37,506 bases of DNA. Source: Hyphomicrobiales bacterium. Lineage in GTDB: Bacteria; Pseudomonadota; Alphaproteobacteria; Rhizobiales; Rhizobiaceae. A program made the position numbers and the translations under genes. The notes under the pieces are model-generated. The model had not been told where the DNA came from and did no database searches. It saw nothing but the letters and a program-made list of their open reading frames with translations. Below are positions 14,982 to 23,541 of this stretch, piece after piece (position 1 is the stretch's first letter; the number at the start of each line of letters is the position of its first letter). The DNA lies in contig UCJH01000006.1 of NCBI GenBank assembly GCA_900472785.1, forward strand, positions 26,377-63,882. The letters run 5' to 3'.

Positions 14982-17900
14982 TCAGATGAAGAAGAAGTCG
15001 TCTGCCGTGATCGCTGTGGCGTCGACGTTCTTAAGGATGACGCTGCCATGATCTCCAACCGTAATGCGGACATCGGCGCCGATGTCTTCGATAAGAAGAT
15101 CGGACATGCTCGAGGCAAACGCGCTGTCAAAAGCGAGGTGATCGTGGAGCGAGCCGGACGCCGCGTGGAAACCCACCACCGTATCGTTTCCGAAATCGCC
15201 CGTGAAGACGAAGGTGTCAGAGCCAACACCCTTGAGCAGGTCGTTGCCGGTGCCGCCGTCGATGTTGCGGCCTGCAATCAGGCTCTGCACCGTCTGCGAA
15301 CCGTCCGCATTGACGGTGGTGAACTCTGCCAGTGCGCCGCCCGCATTGTAGGTCCGGACTGTCTGTGTCGAACCAAAGTCCGTGATCACTTTACCGCCGT
15401 CCGCGGCGACGATGGTTTCCTTCAGGAGGATGCCATTCGTGTAGATATCGGTGGTCGTCGAGCCGTTGGTATTCTTGTAGGTGGCTGATGCCAGATCGCC
15501 GTCCGCCTCATAGGCGATGACAGACGAGGTATACGCCTTTCCGGTGACACCATAGTCGCTGACGATTTTCGAACCGTCTGCGGCCGTCGTGGTCAGCTCG
15601 GTCAGGATGCCCTTGGCATCGTAGTCTCTGATCATGGTGACATAGGTCTTGCCGGTGATGTTGAACTCGCTGATCTCCTTGGCGCCGTCTGCGGCCACGA
15701 TCGTTTCCTTGAGAAGAACGCCGTTGGTGTAGAGGTCCGTCGTCGTCGAGCCATTGGTGTTCTTGTAGGTTGCCGAGATCAGGTCGCCGTCCGCCTCGTA
15801 GGCGATGACCGAAGAGGTGTATGCCTTTCCGGTGATAGCGTAGTCGCTGACGATTTTCGAGCCATCTACGGCCGTCGTGGTCAGCTCGGTCAGAACGCCC
15901 TTGGCATCATAGTCGCGGACCATGGTGACATAGGTCTTGCCGGTGATGTTGAACTCGCTGATCTCCCTGGCGCCATTCGCCGCCACGACCGTCTCCTTGA
16001 TGAGGACGCCGTTGTTGTAGAGGTCCGTCGTGGTCGAGCCGTCCGTGTTCTTGAAGGTGGCGGACGCCTTGTCGCCATCGGCCTCGTAGGCGATGACGGA
16101 AGAGGTGAAGGTCTTGCCGGTGACGCCATAGTCGCTGACGATCTTCGAGCCGTCGGCGGCTGTCGTGGTGAGACCCGTCAGAACACCCTTGGCATCGTAG
16201 TCTCTGACCATGGTGACATAGGTCTTGCCGGTGATGTTGAATTCGCTGATCTGCTTGGCGCCATTTGCCGCGACGACCGTCTCCTTGATGAGGACGCCGT
16301 TGTTGTAGAGGTCCGTGGTGGTCGACCCGTCCGTGTTCTTGAAGGTGGCGGATGCCTTGTCGCCATCGGCCTCGTAGGCGATAACGGAGGAGGTGAAGGT
16401 CTTGCCGGTGACGCCATAGTCGCTGACGATCTTCGAGCCGTCGGCGGCTGTCGTGGTTATACCCGTCAGAACGCCCTTGGCATCGTAGTCACGGACCATG
16501 GTGACATAGGTCTTGCCGGTGATGTTGAACTCGCTGATCTGCTTGGCGCCATTCGCCGCCACGACCGTCTCCTTGATGAGGACCCCGTTGTTGTAGAGGT
16601 CCGTGGTGGTGGAGCCATTGGTGTTCTTGAAGGTGGCGGTGGCCTTGTCGCCATCGGCTTCATAGGCGATCACGGAGGAGGTGAAGGTCTTGCCGGTAAC
16701 GCCATACTCGCTGACGATCTTAGACCCGTCCGAGGCCGTTGTGGTCAACCCGGTCATGACACCCTTGGCATCGTACTCGCGGAGCATGGTGACGTAGGTC
16801 TTGCCGGTAATGCCGTATTCGCCAATCACCTTGGCGCCGTTAGCAGCGATGAAGGTCTGCTTGACGAGAACACCGTTGGTGTAAAGATCCGTGGTGGTGG
16901 AGCCATTCGTATTGTTGAATGTGGCAGATGCCTTGTCGCCGTCCGCCTCGTAGGCGATGACCGATGATGTGAAAGTCTTGCCGGTGACGCCGTAGTCGCT
17001 GACGATTTTCGAGCCGTCGGCGGAAAATGTCACCATTTCGGTCAGAGCGCCCTTGGCGTCGTAGGAGCGGACCATGGTGATGTAGGTTTGACCCTTGATG
17101 CCATATTCGCCGATAACCTTGGAACCGTCTGCGGCAACGACGGTTTCCTTGACGAGGATGCCATTGTTGTAGAGTTCCGAGGTGGTCGAGCCGTTGGTGT
17201 TGGTATAGGTCGCGGATGCCTTGTCGCCATCGGCTTCGTAGGCGATGACCGAAGAGGTGTAGGTCTTGCCGGTCAGGCCATATTCGCTGACGATCTTGGA
17301 GCCATCGGCGGCTGTCGTGGTCAGCTCGGTCAGGACGCCCTTGCTATCGTATTCGCGGACCATGGTGACATAGGTCTTGCCGGTGATATTGAACTCGCTG
17401 ATCACCTTGGCACCGTCTGCCGCAATCACGGTCTCTTTGACGAGGACGCCGTTGTTGTAGAGGTCCGTGGTGGTCGAGCCGTTGGTATTGGTATATGTGG
17501 CGGAAGCGATATCGCCGTCGGCCTCGTAAGCTATAACCGAGGATGTGTAGGTCTTGCCCGTGATGCCGTATTCGCTGACGATCTTGGAACCGTCGGCGGA
17601 AATCGTCAGCATTTCGGTCAGAACGCCCTTGGTGTCATAGGAGCGGACCATGGTGACATAGGTCTTACCGGTGATGTTGAACTCGCTGATCTGCTTGGAG
17701 CCATCGGCAGACAATTCCGTCAGCTTGGAAACCTTTCCTGCGGAATAGAGCGTCTCCATGTACGAGAGGTCCACATTCCGGACGAGCTCGCTGAGAGCGA
17801 TGCCTGCCGCGTCGAATATCTTGGTGATGGTGAGGACGCTGCTGTCGGCGGGCGAATAGTCCGTTACGGACCGGATGCCGGCTGCCGTCACGGTGGTGAC

Positions 17901-18800
17901 CTTCAGCAGAGTGCCGACCGTATTTTCCTCGCGGACCAACGTGACATAGGATCGGCCAACCAAGTTGAATTCGCTGGTGATCTTGGAGCCGTCAGCCGCG
18001 AGATCGATGATCTTTGCGACCTTGCCCGATGCATCGTAATATGTCGTCAGCGCCGCGCCGTCGTGGTAGAGCTTGAAGCTTTCCAGGACCTTCCCTGCGG
18101 AATCGCGCCTGTCGTAGGACTGGACCACGTTATCCGGGTTTTCGTTGGAGGAGCCGGCAGTCGTATCGATGTTCAGGTTCTTGTAGAAAACGACCATCGT
18201 TTCCGGCGAAACTTCGCGATAGACGCCTTCCTTCCAGTAAACACCGTTCTGGTTGGGCCAGCCGAGCGGCCCGCTGTAGTCCACCAGGGTGATGCCATCG
18301 CGGACGACAACCAGATGGCCGACGCCATCGTCGCCAAATGTGAGGTTCAAATCGAAGGAATGATAAACACCGCGCTGCATATCGACCTTGTCTTCGAACA
18401 GGCGATGCGCAACATACTGGCCATTCAGCATATAGCCGATGGTGACGACCATTTTCTCGCCAAGCAGACCAATCGAAAAGGGAGGGCCGAGTGTCGTCAG
18501 CCCGGCCTTGTCGTCCTCATGGAACTGTCCGAGCATGGTGAAGTCGGCCGTGTTCGGCTCCCCTTCCTCGATCTTCATCTCGTAGGAGACGTTTATTTTC
18601 TGGCCATCCCCAAGGACGGCTGTCATGGCAACTTCACTGCGTTCCTTGTAGATTGGATCAGAAATCCACTTGTCGCCCGCCCGCACTTCAAAACGATAGG
18701 TGTCGTCTTCCGAAATTTGAAAATTCCACGACTTGCCGGAGTTCTGGACGTTGAATTTAAAGGCATCAATTTCCACGGTGGAAAGCATTGTCGTGGCCAT
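14982..18800 (-). CDS. RTX protein with polysaccharide-lyase-like N-terminus and eight tandem 96-residue repeats
   Basis: 1272 residues from ATG 18800 (AGGGA about 9 bases ahead; ATG 18836 is upstream but lacks support). Residues 1-230 resemble heparin-lyase-like polysaccharide lyases (PF14099 type): YRFEVRAGDKW, KERSEVAM, LGQFHED, then strands expected of a jelly roll. Residues about 230-370 hold a diverged repeat. Residues 371-1138 are eight 96-residue repeats. A partial repeat, one RTX-like calcium motif GGTGNDLLKG (about 1182-1191) and a C-terminus ending DDFFFI follow. No N-terminal signal is present, so export by a PrsDE-type type I system is expected; none is encoded here. It may cut, bind or coat the exopolysaccharide. 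Catalytic residues were not verified, so activity is unproven. Confidence 0.85.
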   Translation of the reverse strand: MATTMLSTVEIDAFKFNVQNSGKSWNFQISEDDTYRFEVRAGDKWISDPIYKERSEVAMTAVLGDGQKINVSYEMKIEEGEPNTADFTMLGQFHEDDKAGLTTLGPPFSIGLLGEKMVVTIGYMLNGQYVAHRLFEDKVDMQRGVYHSFDLNLTFGDDGVGHLVVVRDGITLVDYSGPLGWPNQNGVYWKEGVYREVSPETMVVFYKNLNIDTTAGSSNENPDNVVQSYDRRDSAGKVLESFKLYHDGAALTTYYDASGKVAKIIDLAADGSKITSEFNLVGRSYVTLVREENTVGTLLKVTTVTAAGIRSVTDYSPADSSVLTITKIFDAAGIALSELVRNVDLSYMETLYSAGKVSKLTELSADGSKQISEFNITGKTYVTMVRSYDTKGVLTEMLTISADGSKIVSEYGITGKTYTSSVIAYEADGDIASATYTNTNGSTTTDLYNNGVLVKETVIAADGAKVISEFNITGKTYVTMVREYDSKGVLTELTTTAADGSKIVSEYGLTGKTYTSSVIAYEADGDKASATYTNTNGSTTSELYNNGILVKETVVAADGSKVIGEYGIKGQTYITMVRSYDAKGALTEMVTFSADGSKIVSDYGVTGKTFTSSVIAYEADGDKASATFNNTNGSTTTDLYTNGVLVKQTFIAANGAKVIGEYGITGKTYVTMLREYDAKGVMTGLTTTASDGSKIVSEYGVTGKTFTSSVIAYEADGDKATATFKNTNGSTTTDLYNNGVLIKETVVAANGAKQISEFNITGKTYVTMVRDYDAKGVLTGITTTAADGSKIVSDYGVTGKTFTSSVIAYEADGDKASATFKNTDGSTTTDLYNNGVLIKETVVAANGAKQISEFNITGKTYVTMVRDYDAKGVLTGLTTTAADGSKIVSDYGVTGKTFTSSVIAYEADGDKASATFKNTDGSTTTDLYNNGVLIKETVVAANGAREISEFNITGKTYVTMVRDYDAKGVLTELTTTAVDGSKIVSDYAITGKAYTSSVIAYEADGDLISATYKNTNGSTTTDLYTNGVLLKETIVAADGAKEISEFNITGKTYVTMIRDYDAKGILTELTTTAADGSKIVSDYGVTGKAYTSSVIAYEADGDLASATYKNTNGSTTTDIYTNGILLKETIVAADGGKVITDFGSTQTVRTYNAGGALAEFTTVNADGSQTVQSLIAGRNIDGGTGNDLLKGVGSDTFVFTGDFGNDTVVGFHAASGSLHDHLAFDSAFASSMSDLLIEDIGADVRITVGDHGSVILKNVDATAITADDFFFI
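15387..17690 (-). repeat. Eight tandem 288-bp repeats inside the RTX gene
   Basis: Unit of exactly 288 bp (96 codons), starting at the codon for I of ISEFNITGKTYVTMVR. Copies 1 to 8 in reading order begin at 17690, 17402, 17114, 16826, 16538, 16250, 15962 and 15674; the array spans 8 x 288 = 2304 bases with no indel. Each unit contains subrepeats built on TGKTY/TGKTF, and GST-TTDLY. Copies 5 to 7 are nearly identical at DNA level; copies 1, 3 and 8 differ more. A diverged copy precedes the array and a partial copy follows it. Confidence 0.95.
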
Positions 18801-19101
18801 GAATTGTTTCCCTGGTTTTTCGCCTGCGTGCCTCAAAACGGCACAGCGTCGTTGTCAAAGGGGACAGTATCGGTCTGCCGTGAATCCCGGCTTTCGATAT
18901 TGTCTAAAAATTTAACGGCCCTTCGTTTTGAGGGGATCGCCGATGCAAGGGGCTGAAAACAGTCCAACTTTTTTGTCGGCAGTGTTGCCAGAAGCGCTGG
19001 CAAACCTGTTTCAATTTGACCCCGAAGGTTCTAGTAGTGCGACGGTGGTGGAAGGCTTCGGCTCTTCCAGTGCGGTGTCACAAGCCCGGTTCAGGTGTTT
19101 A
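18801..19101. other. Divergent region between the RTX gene and the phosphatase gene
   Basis: 301 bases if the phosphatase starts at ATG 19102. Part of it (18943-19101) is in frame with the phosphatase and could encode an N-terminal extension, which looks unlike protein. It holds the inverted repeat at 18985-19003. No convincing -35/-10 pair was found. Confidence 0.4.
18985..19003. promoter_or_regulatory. Inverted repeat, possible operator
   Basis: TTGCCAG (18985-18991), five bases, CTGGCAA (18997-19003), a perfect 7-bp dyad about 100 bases upstream of the phosphatase ATG and about 185 bases upstream of the RTX start. It could bind a dimeric repressor. No regulator gene is adjacent. Confidence 0.3.
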
Positions 19102-19890
19102 ATGCCCATTTCAGGCTTTATTGCGAAACTAAGGGGCGTTCCGGCACAGGTGCCGATCGACCACTACCCTGCACTGGCCGATCAATCGGTCGTGGCGGTG
19201 GGCGATATCCATGGTCGTGCGGATCTTCTGGCGGAGCTTCACGCGCTGATCGACCGCTATGATGCGGAAAGCGGTCGCCCCTGCCAGGAAATCTATCTGG
19301 GCGACTACATCGACCGCGGGCCGGCTTCCGCGAAGGTTATCGACATGCTGCTCGCCCGCGCAGCCCGAAAGCCGAATTCCGTGCATCTTTCCGGAAATCA
19401 CGAAGCCATGTTGCTCGGTGCGCTTGCGGATGACGATATGCTGGTTGGCTGGCTCGAAGCTGGTGGCTCAGCGACATTGGATTCCTACGGCATTCCGTTG
19501 CCGGCGCTGGTCGGCGATCTCAAGGCGGAAAGAGAGACCATTGGATACGCCCTGCCGGCGGCGCATCGCGATTTCCTGCGCAACCTCGGCATGACCCATG
19601 CCGTGGGGCCTTATTTTTTCGTTCACGCGGGCATCAGGCCGGGCATCGCCCTGAAGCGTCAGTCGGAAGCCGACCTGATATGGATTCGCGAGCCGTTTCT
19701 TTCCTCCCGGCGTGACCATGGATGCATCGTGGTTCATGGCCATACACCCCAGAAAGAACCGGAACTGCGGCAGAACAGGATCAACATCGATACGGGTGCG
19801 GTTTTCACCAATCACCTCACCGGCTTGCTCATCGATTCAAGGGGTGCAACGCTCCTGCGGGCAGGTAGGCGGACCGGCCCGGATGGTTGA
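19102..19890 (+). CDS. PPP-family metallophosphatase (serine/threonine phosphatase-like)
   Basis: 262 residues from ATG 19102, with CAGGTG 6 bases ahead; the frame is open to 18928 but homologous motifs start just after 19102. All PPP metal-site motifs are present in order: GDIHG (34-38), GDYIDRG (67-73), GNHE (98-101), VHAG (174-177) and VHGHTP (211-216). Bacterial members dephosphorylate Ser/Thr or Tyr residues or small molecules with two Mn/Fe ions. Its place between an RTX gene and the rml operon, in a locus with a tyrosine autokinase but no Wzb next to it, makes the kinase a possible substrate. That link is inference. Confidence 0.88.
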   Translation: MPISGFIAKLRGVPAQVPIDHYPALADQSVVAVGDIHGRADLLAELHALIDRYDAESGRPCQEIYLGDYIDRGPASAKVIDMLLARAARKPNSVHLSGNHEAMLLGALADDDMLVGWLEAGGSATLDSYGIPLPALVGDLKAERETIGYALPAAHRDFLRNLGMTHAVGPYFFVHAGIRPGIALKRQSEADLIWIREPFLSSRRDHGCIVVHGHTPQKEPELRQNRINIDTGAVFTNHLTGLLIDSRGATLLRAGRRTGPDG

Positions 19891-19907
19891 CATGGGTTGA
19901 TTTTGCT

Positions 19908-19944
19908 GCTTTGCATCATAAAAATTGTGCTATGCATCATGAGC
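19908..19944 (+). promoter_or_regulatory. Promoter-region element of the rml operon, shared with the dehydrogenase operon
   Basis: GCTTT (19908-19912), 4 bases, CATAAAAAT (19917-19925), 1 base, GTGC, 2 bases, TGCATCATGAGC (19933-19944). The counterpart is at 12037-12001 on the minus strand. TTGATT (19897-19902) lies 16 bases upstream of TAAAAA (19919-19924). TGCATCAT occurs twice, at 19912-19919 and 19933-19940, 21 bases apart, about two helical turns. The rmlC ATG follows at 20023. Confidence 0.6.
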
Positions 19945-20022
19945 GTGGACAGCCCCGGTGAGGGATGCTAAGACGCAATTGGGAGCTTGGCCGCCGATAC
20001 AACAAACTATTCGCAGGTGAAT

Positions 20023-20592
20023 ATGGAAGTATCAAAGCTTAAGATCGAAGACGTCGTATTGATTACTCCGCGTCGATTCGGAGATGATCGTGGCTATTTC
20101 TCTGAAACCTTCAAAGATGAATGGTTTCGAAATAATGTCGAAGACGTCACATTTGTTCAGGATAACCAGTCCTTATCTGTAACGTCTGGCACTTTGCGCG
20201 GTCTTCACTATCAACTTGAGCCTTTCGCCCAAGGCAAGCTTGTACGCTGCATCGCCGGATCCATTTTCGATGTGGCGGTGGATATCCGCCATGGCTCGGA
20301 AACCTACGGCCAATGGGTGGGCGCGACGCTGACTGCGGATGTTGGTGAGCAGCTTTGGATTCCCGCCGGCTTTGCCCATGGTTTTTGCACACTGGAAGCT
20401 GATACCGCGGTCGTCTACAAGGTCACGGCGTCCTACAGCAAGGACCATGACCGGGGAATTCGCTTCGATGATCCGGCCATCGGCATCGAATGGCCGTTGT
20501 CGGCTGGTGCTGCCGTGCTGTCTGAGAAGGACAAGGTTCAGCCCCTGTTGAAGGACGCTGGTCCGGGCTTCATCTACAAGAAACGGAATTGA
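20023..20592 (+). CDS. rfbC: dTDP-4-dehydrorhamnose 3,5-epimerase (RmlC)
   Basis: 189 residues from ATG 20023, with CAGGTGA just upstream. The enzyme epimerises dTDP-4-keto-6-deoxyglucose at C3 and C5, the third step to dTDP-L-rhamnose. Cupin-fold signatures: RGYFSETF (23-30), [18 protein letters not shown] with catalytic H62, IFDVAVDIR and the [10 protein letters not shown] strand. Length is standard. First gene of rmlC-rmlB-rmlD-rmlA-manC-manB, behind the shared promoter element; rmlB starts 10 bases after the stop. Confidence 0.96.
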   Translation: MEVSKLKIEDVVLITPRRFGDDRGYFSETFKDEWFRNNVEDVTFVQDNQSLSVTSGTLRGLHYQLEPFAQGKLVRCIAGSIFDVAVDIRHGSETYGQWVGATLTADVGEQLWIPAGFAHGFCTLEADTAVVYKVTASYSKDHDRGIRFDDPAIGIEWPLSAGAAVLSEKDKVQPLLKDAGPGFIYKKRN

Positions 20593-20602
20593 GGATTTTC
20601 CC

Positions 20603-21658
20603 ATGCGCATTATCGTAACAGGAGGGGCTGGCTTCATCGGCTCCGCGCTCGTGCGCTATCTGGTTTCGCAGGTGGGCGCGGATGTTCTTTGCATCGACAA
20701 ATTGACCTATGCAGGCAATCTCGCTTCCCTGAAGGCGATCGAGAACAAGCCGAACTATCGCTTCCTGAAGGCGGATATCTGCGATCGGGCCGCCATGACC
20801 GATGCGATCGAGACATTCCGGCCCAATCACATCATGCACCTTGCCGCGGAAAGCCATGTCGATCGGTCGATCAATGCGGCCGGCGATTTCATCGAGACCA
20901 ATATCCAGGGCACTTTCGTGTTGCTGGAGGCTGCACGGCACTACTATGCAACGCTTTCCGGCGAGGAAAAGGAAGCCTTTCGTTTCCTGCACGTTTCGAC
21001 CGACGAGGTCTACGGTTCCCTCGGGGAAGACGGTCTCTTCCTGGAGACCACGCCTTACGATCCATCCTCTCCCTATTCCGCGTCGAAGGCTGCATCCGAC
21101 CATCTGGCGATCGCCTGGCAGCGGACATACGGTCTTCCGGTCGTCGTTTCGAATTGCTCCAACAATTACGGACCTTATCATTTCCCCGAAAAGCTGATCC
21201 CGCTCAATATCCTGAACGCGCTCGAAGGAAAGCCGCTGCCCGTCTATGGCGATGGCTCCAATATCCGTGACTGGCTGTATGTCGACGATCACGCGCGGGC
21301 GCTTCATCTGATCGCGTCAAAAGGCAGGATCGGCGAAAAATACAACGTCGGCGGTCGCAACGAACGTCGCAACATCGATGTCGTCCAGAAAATCTGCGCT
21401 ACCCTCGACAGTGCTTTTCCGGACCGGCCGCCACACGAACGGCTCATCACGTTCGTGGCCGACCGTCCCGGGCATGATCATCGCTATGCGATCGACGCGA
21501 CAAAGCTTGAAACCGAATTGGGCTGGAAGGCGGAAGAAACGTTCGAAAGCGGCATCGTCCGGACGGTCGAATGGTATCTTGCCAATGAATGGTGGTGGGA
21601 ACCCCTGCGCGGCGGCGTCTATTCCGGCGAGCGTCTCGGCGTTTTGAAGAAGGCGTGA
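20603..21658 (+). CDS. rfbB: dTDP-glucose 4,6-dehydratase (RmlB)
   Basis: 351 residues. It converts dTDP-glucose to dTDP-4-keto-6-deoxyglucose with bound NAD+. Extended SDR features: TGGAGFIG (6-13), [11 protein letters not shown], the STDEVYG stretch carrying the catalytic Thr-Asp-Glu, and Y158xxxK162 in [10 protein letters not shown]. The [15 protein letters not shown] loop is diagnostic of the family. GAGGA (20590-20594) gives the ribosome binding site. The next gene starts 5 bases after its stop. Confidence 0.97.
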   Translation: MRIIVTGGAGFIGSALVRYLVSQVGADVLCIDKLTYAGNLASLKAIENKPNYRFLKADICDRAAMTDAIETFRPNHIMHLAAESHVDRSINAAGDFIETNIQGTFVLLEAARHYYATLSGEEKEAFRFLHVSTDEVYGSLGEDGLFLETTPYDPSSPYSASKAASDHLAIAWQRTYGLPVVVSNCSNNYGPYHFPEKLIPLNILNALEGKPLPVYGDGSNIRDWLYVDDHARALHLIASKGRIGEKYNVGGRNERRNIDVVQKICATLDSAFPDRPPHERLITFVADRPGHDHRYAIDATKLETELGWKAEETFESGIVRTVEWYLANEWWWEPLRGGVYSGERLGVLKKA

Positions 21659-21663
21659 GCGCG

Positions 21664-22593
21664 ATGCGTATCGCAGTCACGGGACGATCCGGTCAGCTTG
21701 TCACCGCCATGCTGACGCTGGCGGAAGAAGCCGGCGTTGAGGTTTTGGCCGTCGGCCGGCCGGAGCTCGATCTGGAAAGGCCGGAAACGGCCGAGGCCGT
21801 GATCGCTGCCGTCAAACCCGACCTGATCGTGTCGGCTGCGGCCTATACCGCCGTCGACAAGGCTGAAAGCGAGCCTGAGTCGGCCTTCGCCGTCAACGCC
21901 AGGGCCCCCGGCATCATTGCCGGTGTGGCGCGAAGGCTTGGCGTTCCGGTGATCCATATTTCGACGGATTACGTTTTCGATGGCAGCAAGAGCGGTCTGT
22001 ATATCGAAACCGATGCCACCAATGCGCTCAGCGTCTATGGTGCGTCGAAACTCGCAGGCGAGCTTGCCGTTGCAGCCGAAACGCCTGACCATGTGATCCT
22101 GCGCACAGCCTGGGTCTACAGTCCTTTTGGCGCCAATTTCCTGAAGACCATGCTGAGACTGGGCGAGACCCGCAACAGCCTGTCGGTCGTTGCCGATCAG
22201 TTTGGGCGTCCCACAAGCGCGCTTGAGATCGCCCGGGCTGTTTTTGCCGTGGCCAAGCGCCTCAAAGCGGACGATGCGGACGCCTTGAGGGGCATCTTTC
22301 ATCTTTCTGCGGACGGGGAAGGAAGCTGGGCGGATTTTGCCGAGGCGATTTTTGCCGGTGCCGAAGAGAGAGGGCGCCCACCTGTTGGGGTAAAGCGCAT
22401 CACGACGGCGGAATATCCGACGCCGGCCAAGCGGCCATCCAATTCACGTCTGTCGACCGAAAAACTCAAGCAGGCTTACGACGTGCAACTGCCGGACTGG
22501 AGGCATTCCCTCGACGAATGCCTGGATCAGCTCCTCGGTAAACCGACGATCTCCGTCACCGGAGACACATCCAAAACGGAGGCAGGACTATGA
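21664..22593 (+). CDS. rfbD: dTDP-4-dehydrorhamnose reductase (RmlD)
   Basis: 309 residues from ATG 21664; the open frame extends back into rmlB, but AAGAAGG ahead of 21664 and the family N-terminus [12 protein letters not shown] fix this start. It reduces dTDP-4-keto-L-rhamnose to dTDP-L-rhamnose. NAD(P)-binding TGRSGQL, the [10 protein letters not shown] motif, STDYVFDG and Y125xxxK129 in YGASKLAGE are all present. Its stop overlaps the rmlA start as ATGA (22590-22593). Confidence 0.96.
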   Translation: MRIAVTGRSGQLVTAMLTLAEEAGVEVLAVGRPELDLERPETAEAVIAAVKPDLIVSAAAYTAVDKAESEPESAFAVNARAPGIIAGVARRLGVPVIHISTDYVFDGSKSGLYIETDATNALSVYGASKLAGELAVAAETPDHVILRTAWVYSPFGANFLKTMLRLGETRNSLSVVADQFGRPTSALEIARAVFAVAKRLKADDADALRGIFHLSADGEGSWADFAEAIFAGAEERGRPPVGVKRITTAEYPTPAKRPSNSRLSTEKLKQAYDVQLPDWRHSLDECLDQLLGKPTISVTGDTSKTEAGL

Positions 22594-23459
22594 AGGGGAT
22601 TATTCTGGCGGGCGGAAGCGGCACACGGCTTCACCCCATGACCCTTGCGCTCTCGAAGCAGATGATCCCGGTCTACGACAAGCCGATGATCTATTATCCG
22701 CTATCGGTTCTGATGCTCGCGGGCATCCGGGAAATTCTCGTGATTTCGACACCGCACGATCTGCCTGGCTTCCAGCGGCTTTTGGGTGACGGCAGCCAAT
22801 GGGGCATCTCGCTCGAATATGCCGAGCAACCGAGCCCGGACGGCTTGGCGCAGGCCTTCATCATCGGCGCCGACTTCGTCAACGGGCAGAGTTCCACGCT
22901 CATTCTCGGCGACAACATCTTCTTCGGCCACGGCCTCCCGGAACTGCTCGGAAGTGCTGCAAAACGCGATGAGGGTGCAACCGTCTTTGCCTATCATGTG
23001 CAGGATCCCGAGCGTTACGGCGTCGTGGAATTCGATGGCGAACGCCGGGCGGTCTCGATCGAGGAAAAGCCGCTGAAGCCAAAGTCCCGCTGGGCAGTGA
23101 CCGGACTTTATTTTTACGATCCGGAAGTGGTGAACATTGCCGCGAATCTGAAGCCTTCCCCCCGCGGAGAGCTTGAGATCACCGATGTCAACCGCGTCTA
23201 TCTGGAGCGTGGGAAACTCAATGTCGAAACCATGGGCCGCGGTTATGCCTGGCTGGATACCGGTACGCCGGACAGCCTGAGCGACGCCACGAATTTCGTC
23301 CGTACGCTTGAGATGCGGCAGGGGATGAAGATCTGCTGCCCGGAGGAAATCGCCTTTACGAAGGGCTTTATCAACGCCGCACAACTTGGCGCTCTCGCTA
23401 CGAAACTCGGCAAAAGCACTTACGGCGCCTATCTGCGGCAGGTTCTTGAAATGGCCTGA
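22590..23459 (+). CDS. rfbA: Glucose-1-phosphate thymidylyltransferase (RmlA)
   Basis: 289 residues. It makes dTDP-glucose from glucose-1-phosphate and dTTP, the entry step to dTDP-rhamnose. The nucleotide-binding signature GGSGTRLHP (8-16), [18 protein letters not shown], the metal-site LGDNIFFG, and the EEKPLKPKS strand are all typical. Length is standard. Coupled to rmlD by a 4-base overlap; an 82-base gap without an evident terminator precedes manC, so read-through is likely. Confidence 0.97.
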   Translation: MKGIILAGGSGTRLHPMTLALSKQMIPVYDKPMIYYPLSVLMLAGIREILVISTPHDLPGFQRLLGDGSQWGISLEYAEQPSPDGLAQAFIIGADFVNGQSSTLILGDNIFFGHGLPELLGSAAKRDEGATVFAYHVQDPERYGVVEFDGERRAVSIEEKPLKPKSRWAVTGLYFYDPEVVNIAANLKPSPRGELEITDVNRVYLERGKLNVETMGRGYAWLDTGTPDSLSDATNFVRTLEMRQGMKICCPEEIAFTKGFINAAQLGALATKLGKSTYGAYLRQVLEMA

Positions 23460-23541
23460 GGCAGGGCGTCACGATCCGCTGGAGATATAAAGAGGCCGGC
23501 GGAAGATGCGGTAAGTCGCGACAAGAAGGAACGTTGATCAC

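Noticed and set aside
15387..17690. CRISPR-like or satellite DNA reading of the 288-bp array
   Set aside because: The units are 288 bp, in frame, without spacers and without indels, and encode protein repeats.
17088..18956. 622-codon open frame antisense to the RTX gene
   Set aside because: It is the mirror of the repeat-rich gene. The translation is periodic only because the repeats are, and the minus-strand frame has recognisable domains and a good start.
18928..19101. N-terminal extension of the PPP phosphatase
   Set aside because: It contains a DNA palindrome and lacks family similarity; ATG 19102 has a ribosome binding site and gives a normal length.
20503..20512. Short match to the 3' end of tRNA-Thr as a possible att site
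   Set aside because: About nine bases (TGGTGCTGC) inside rmlC; too short and in a coding core.
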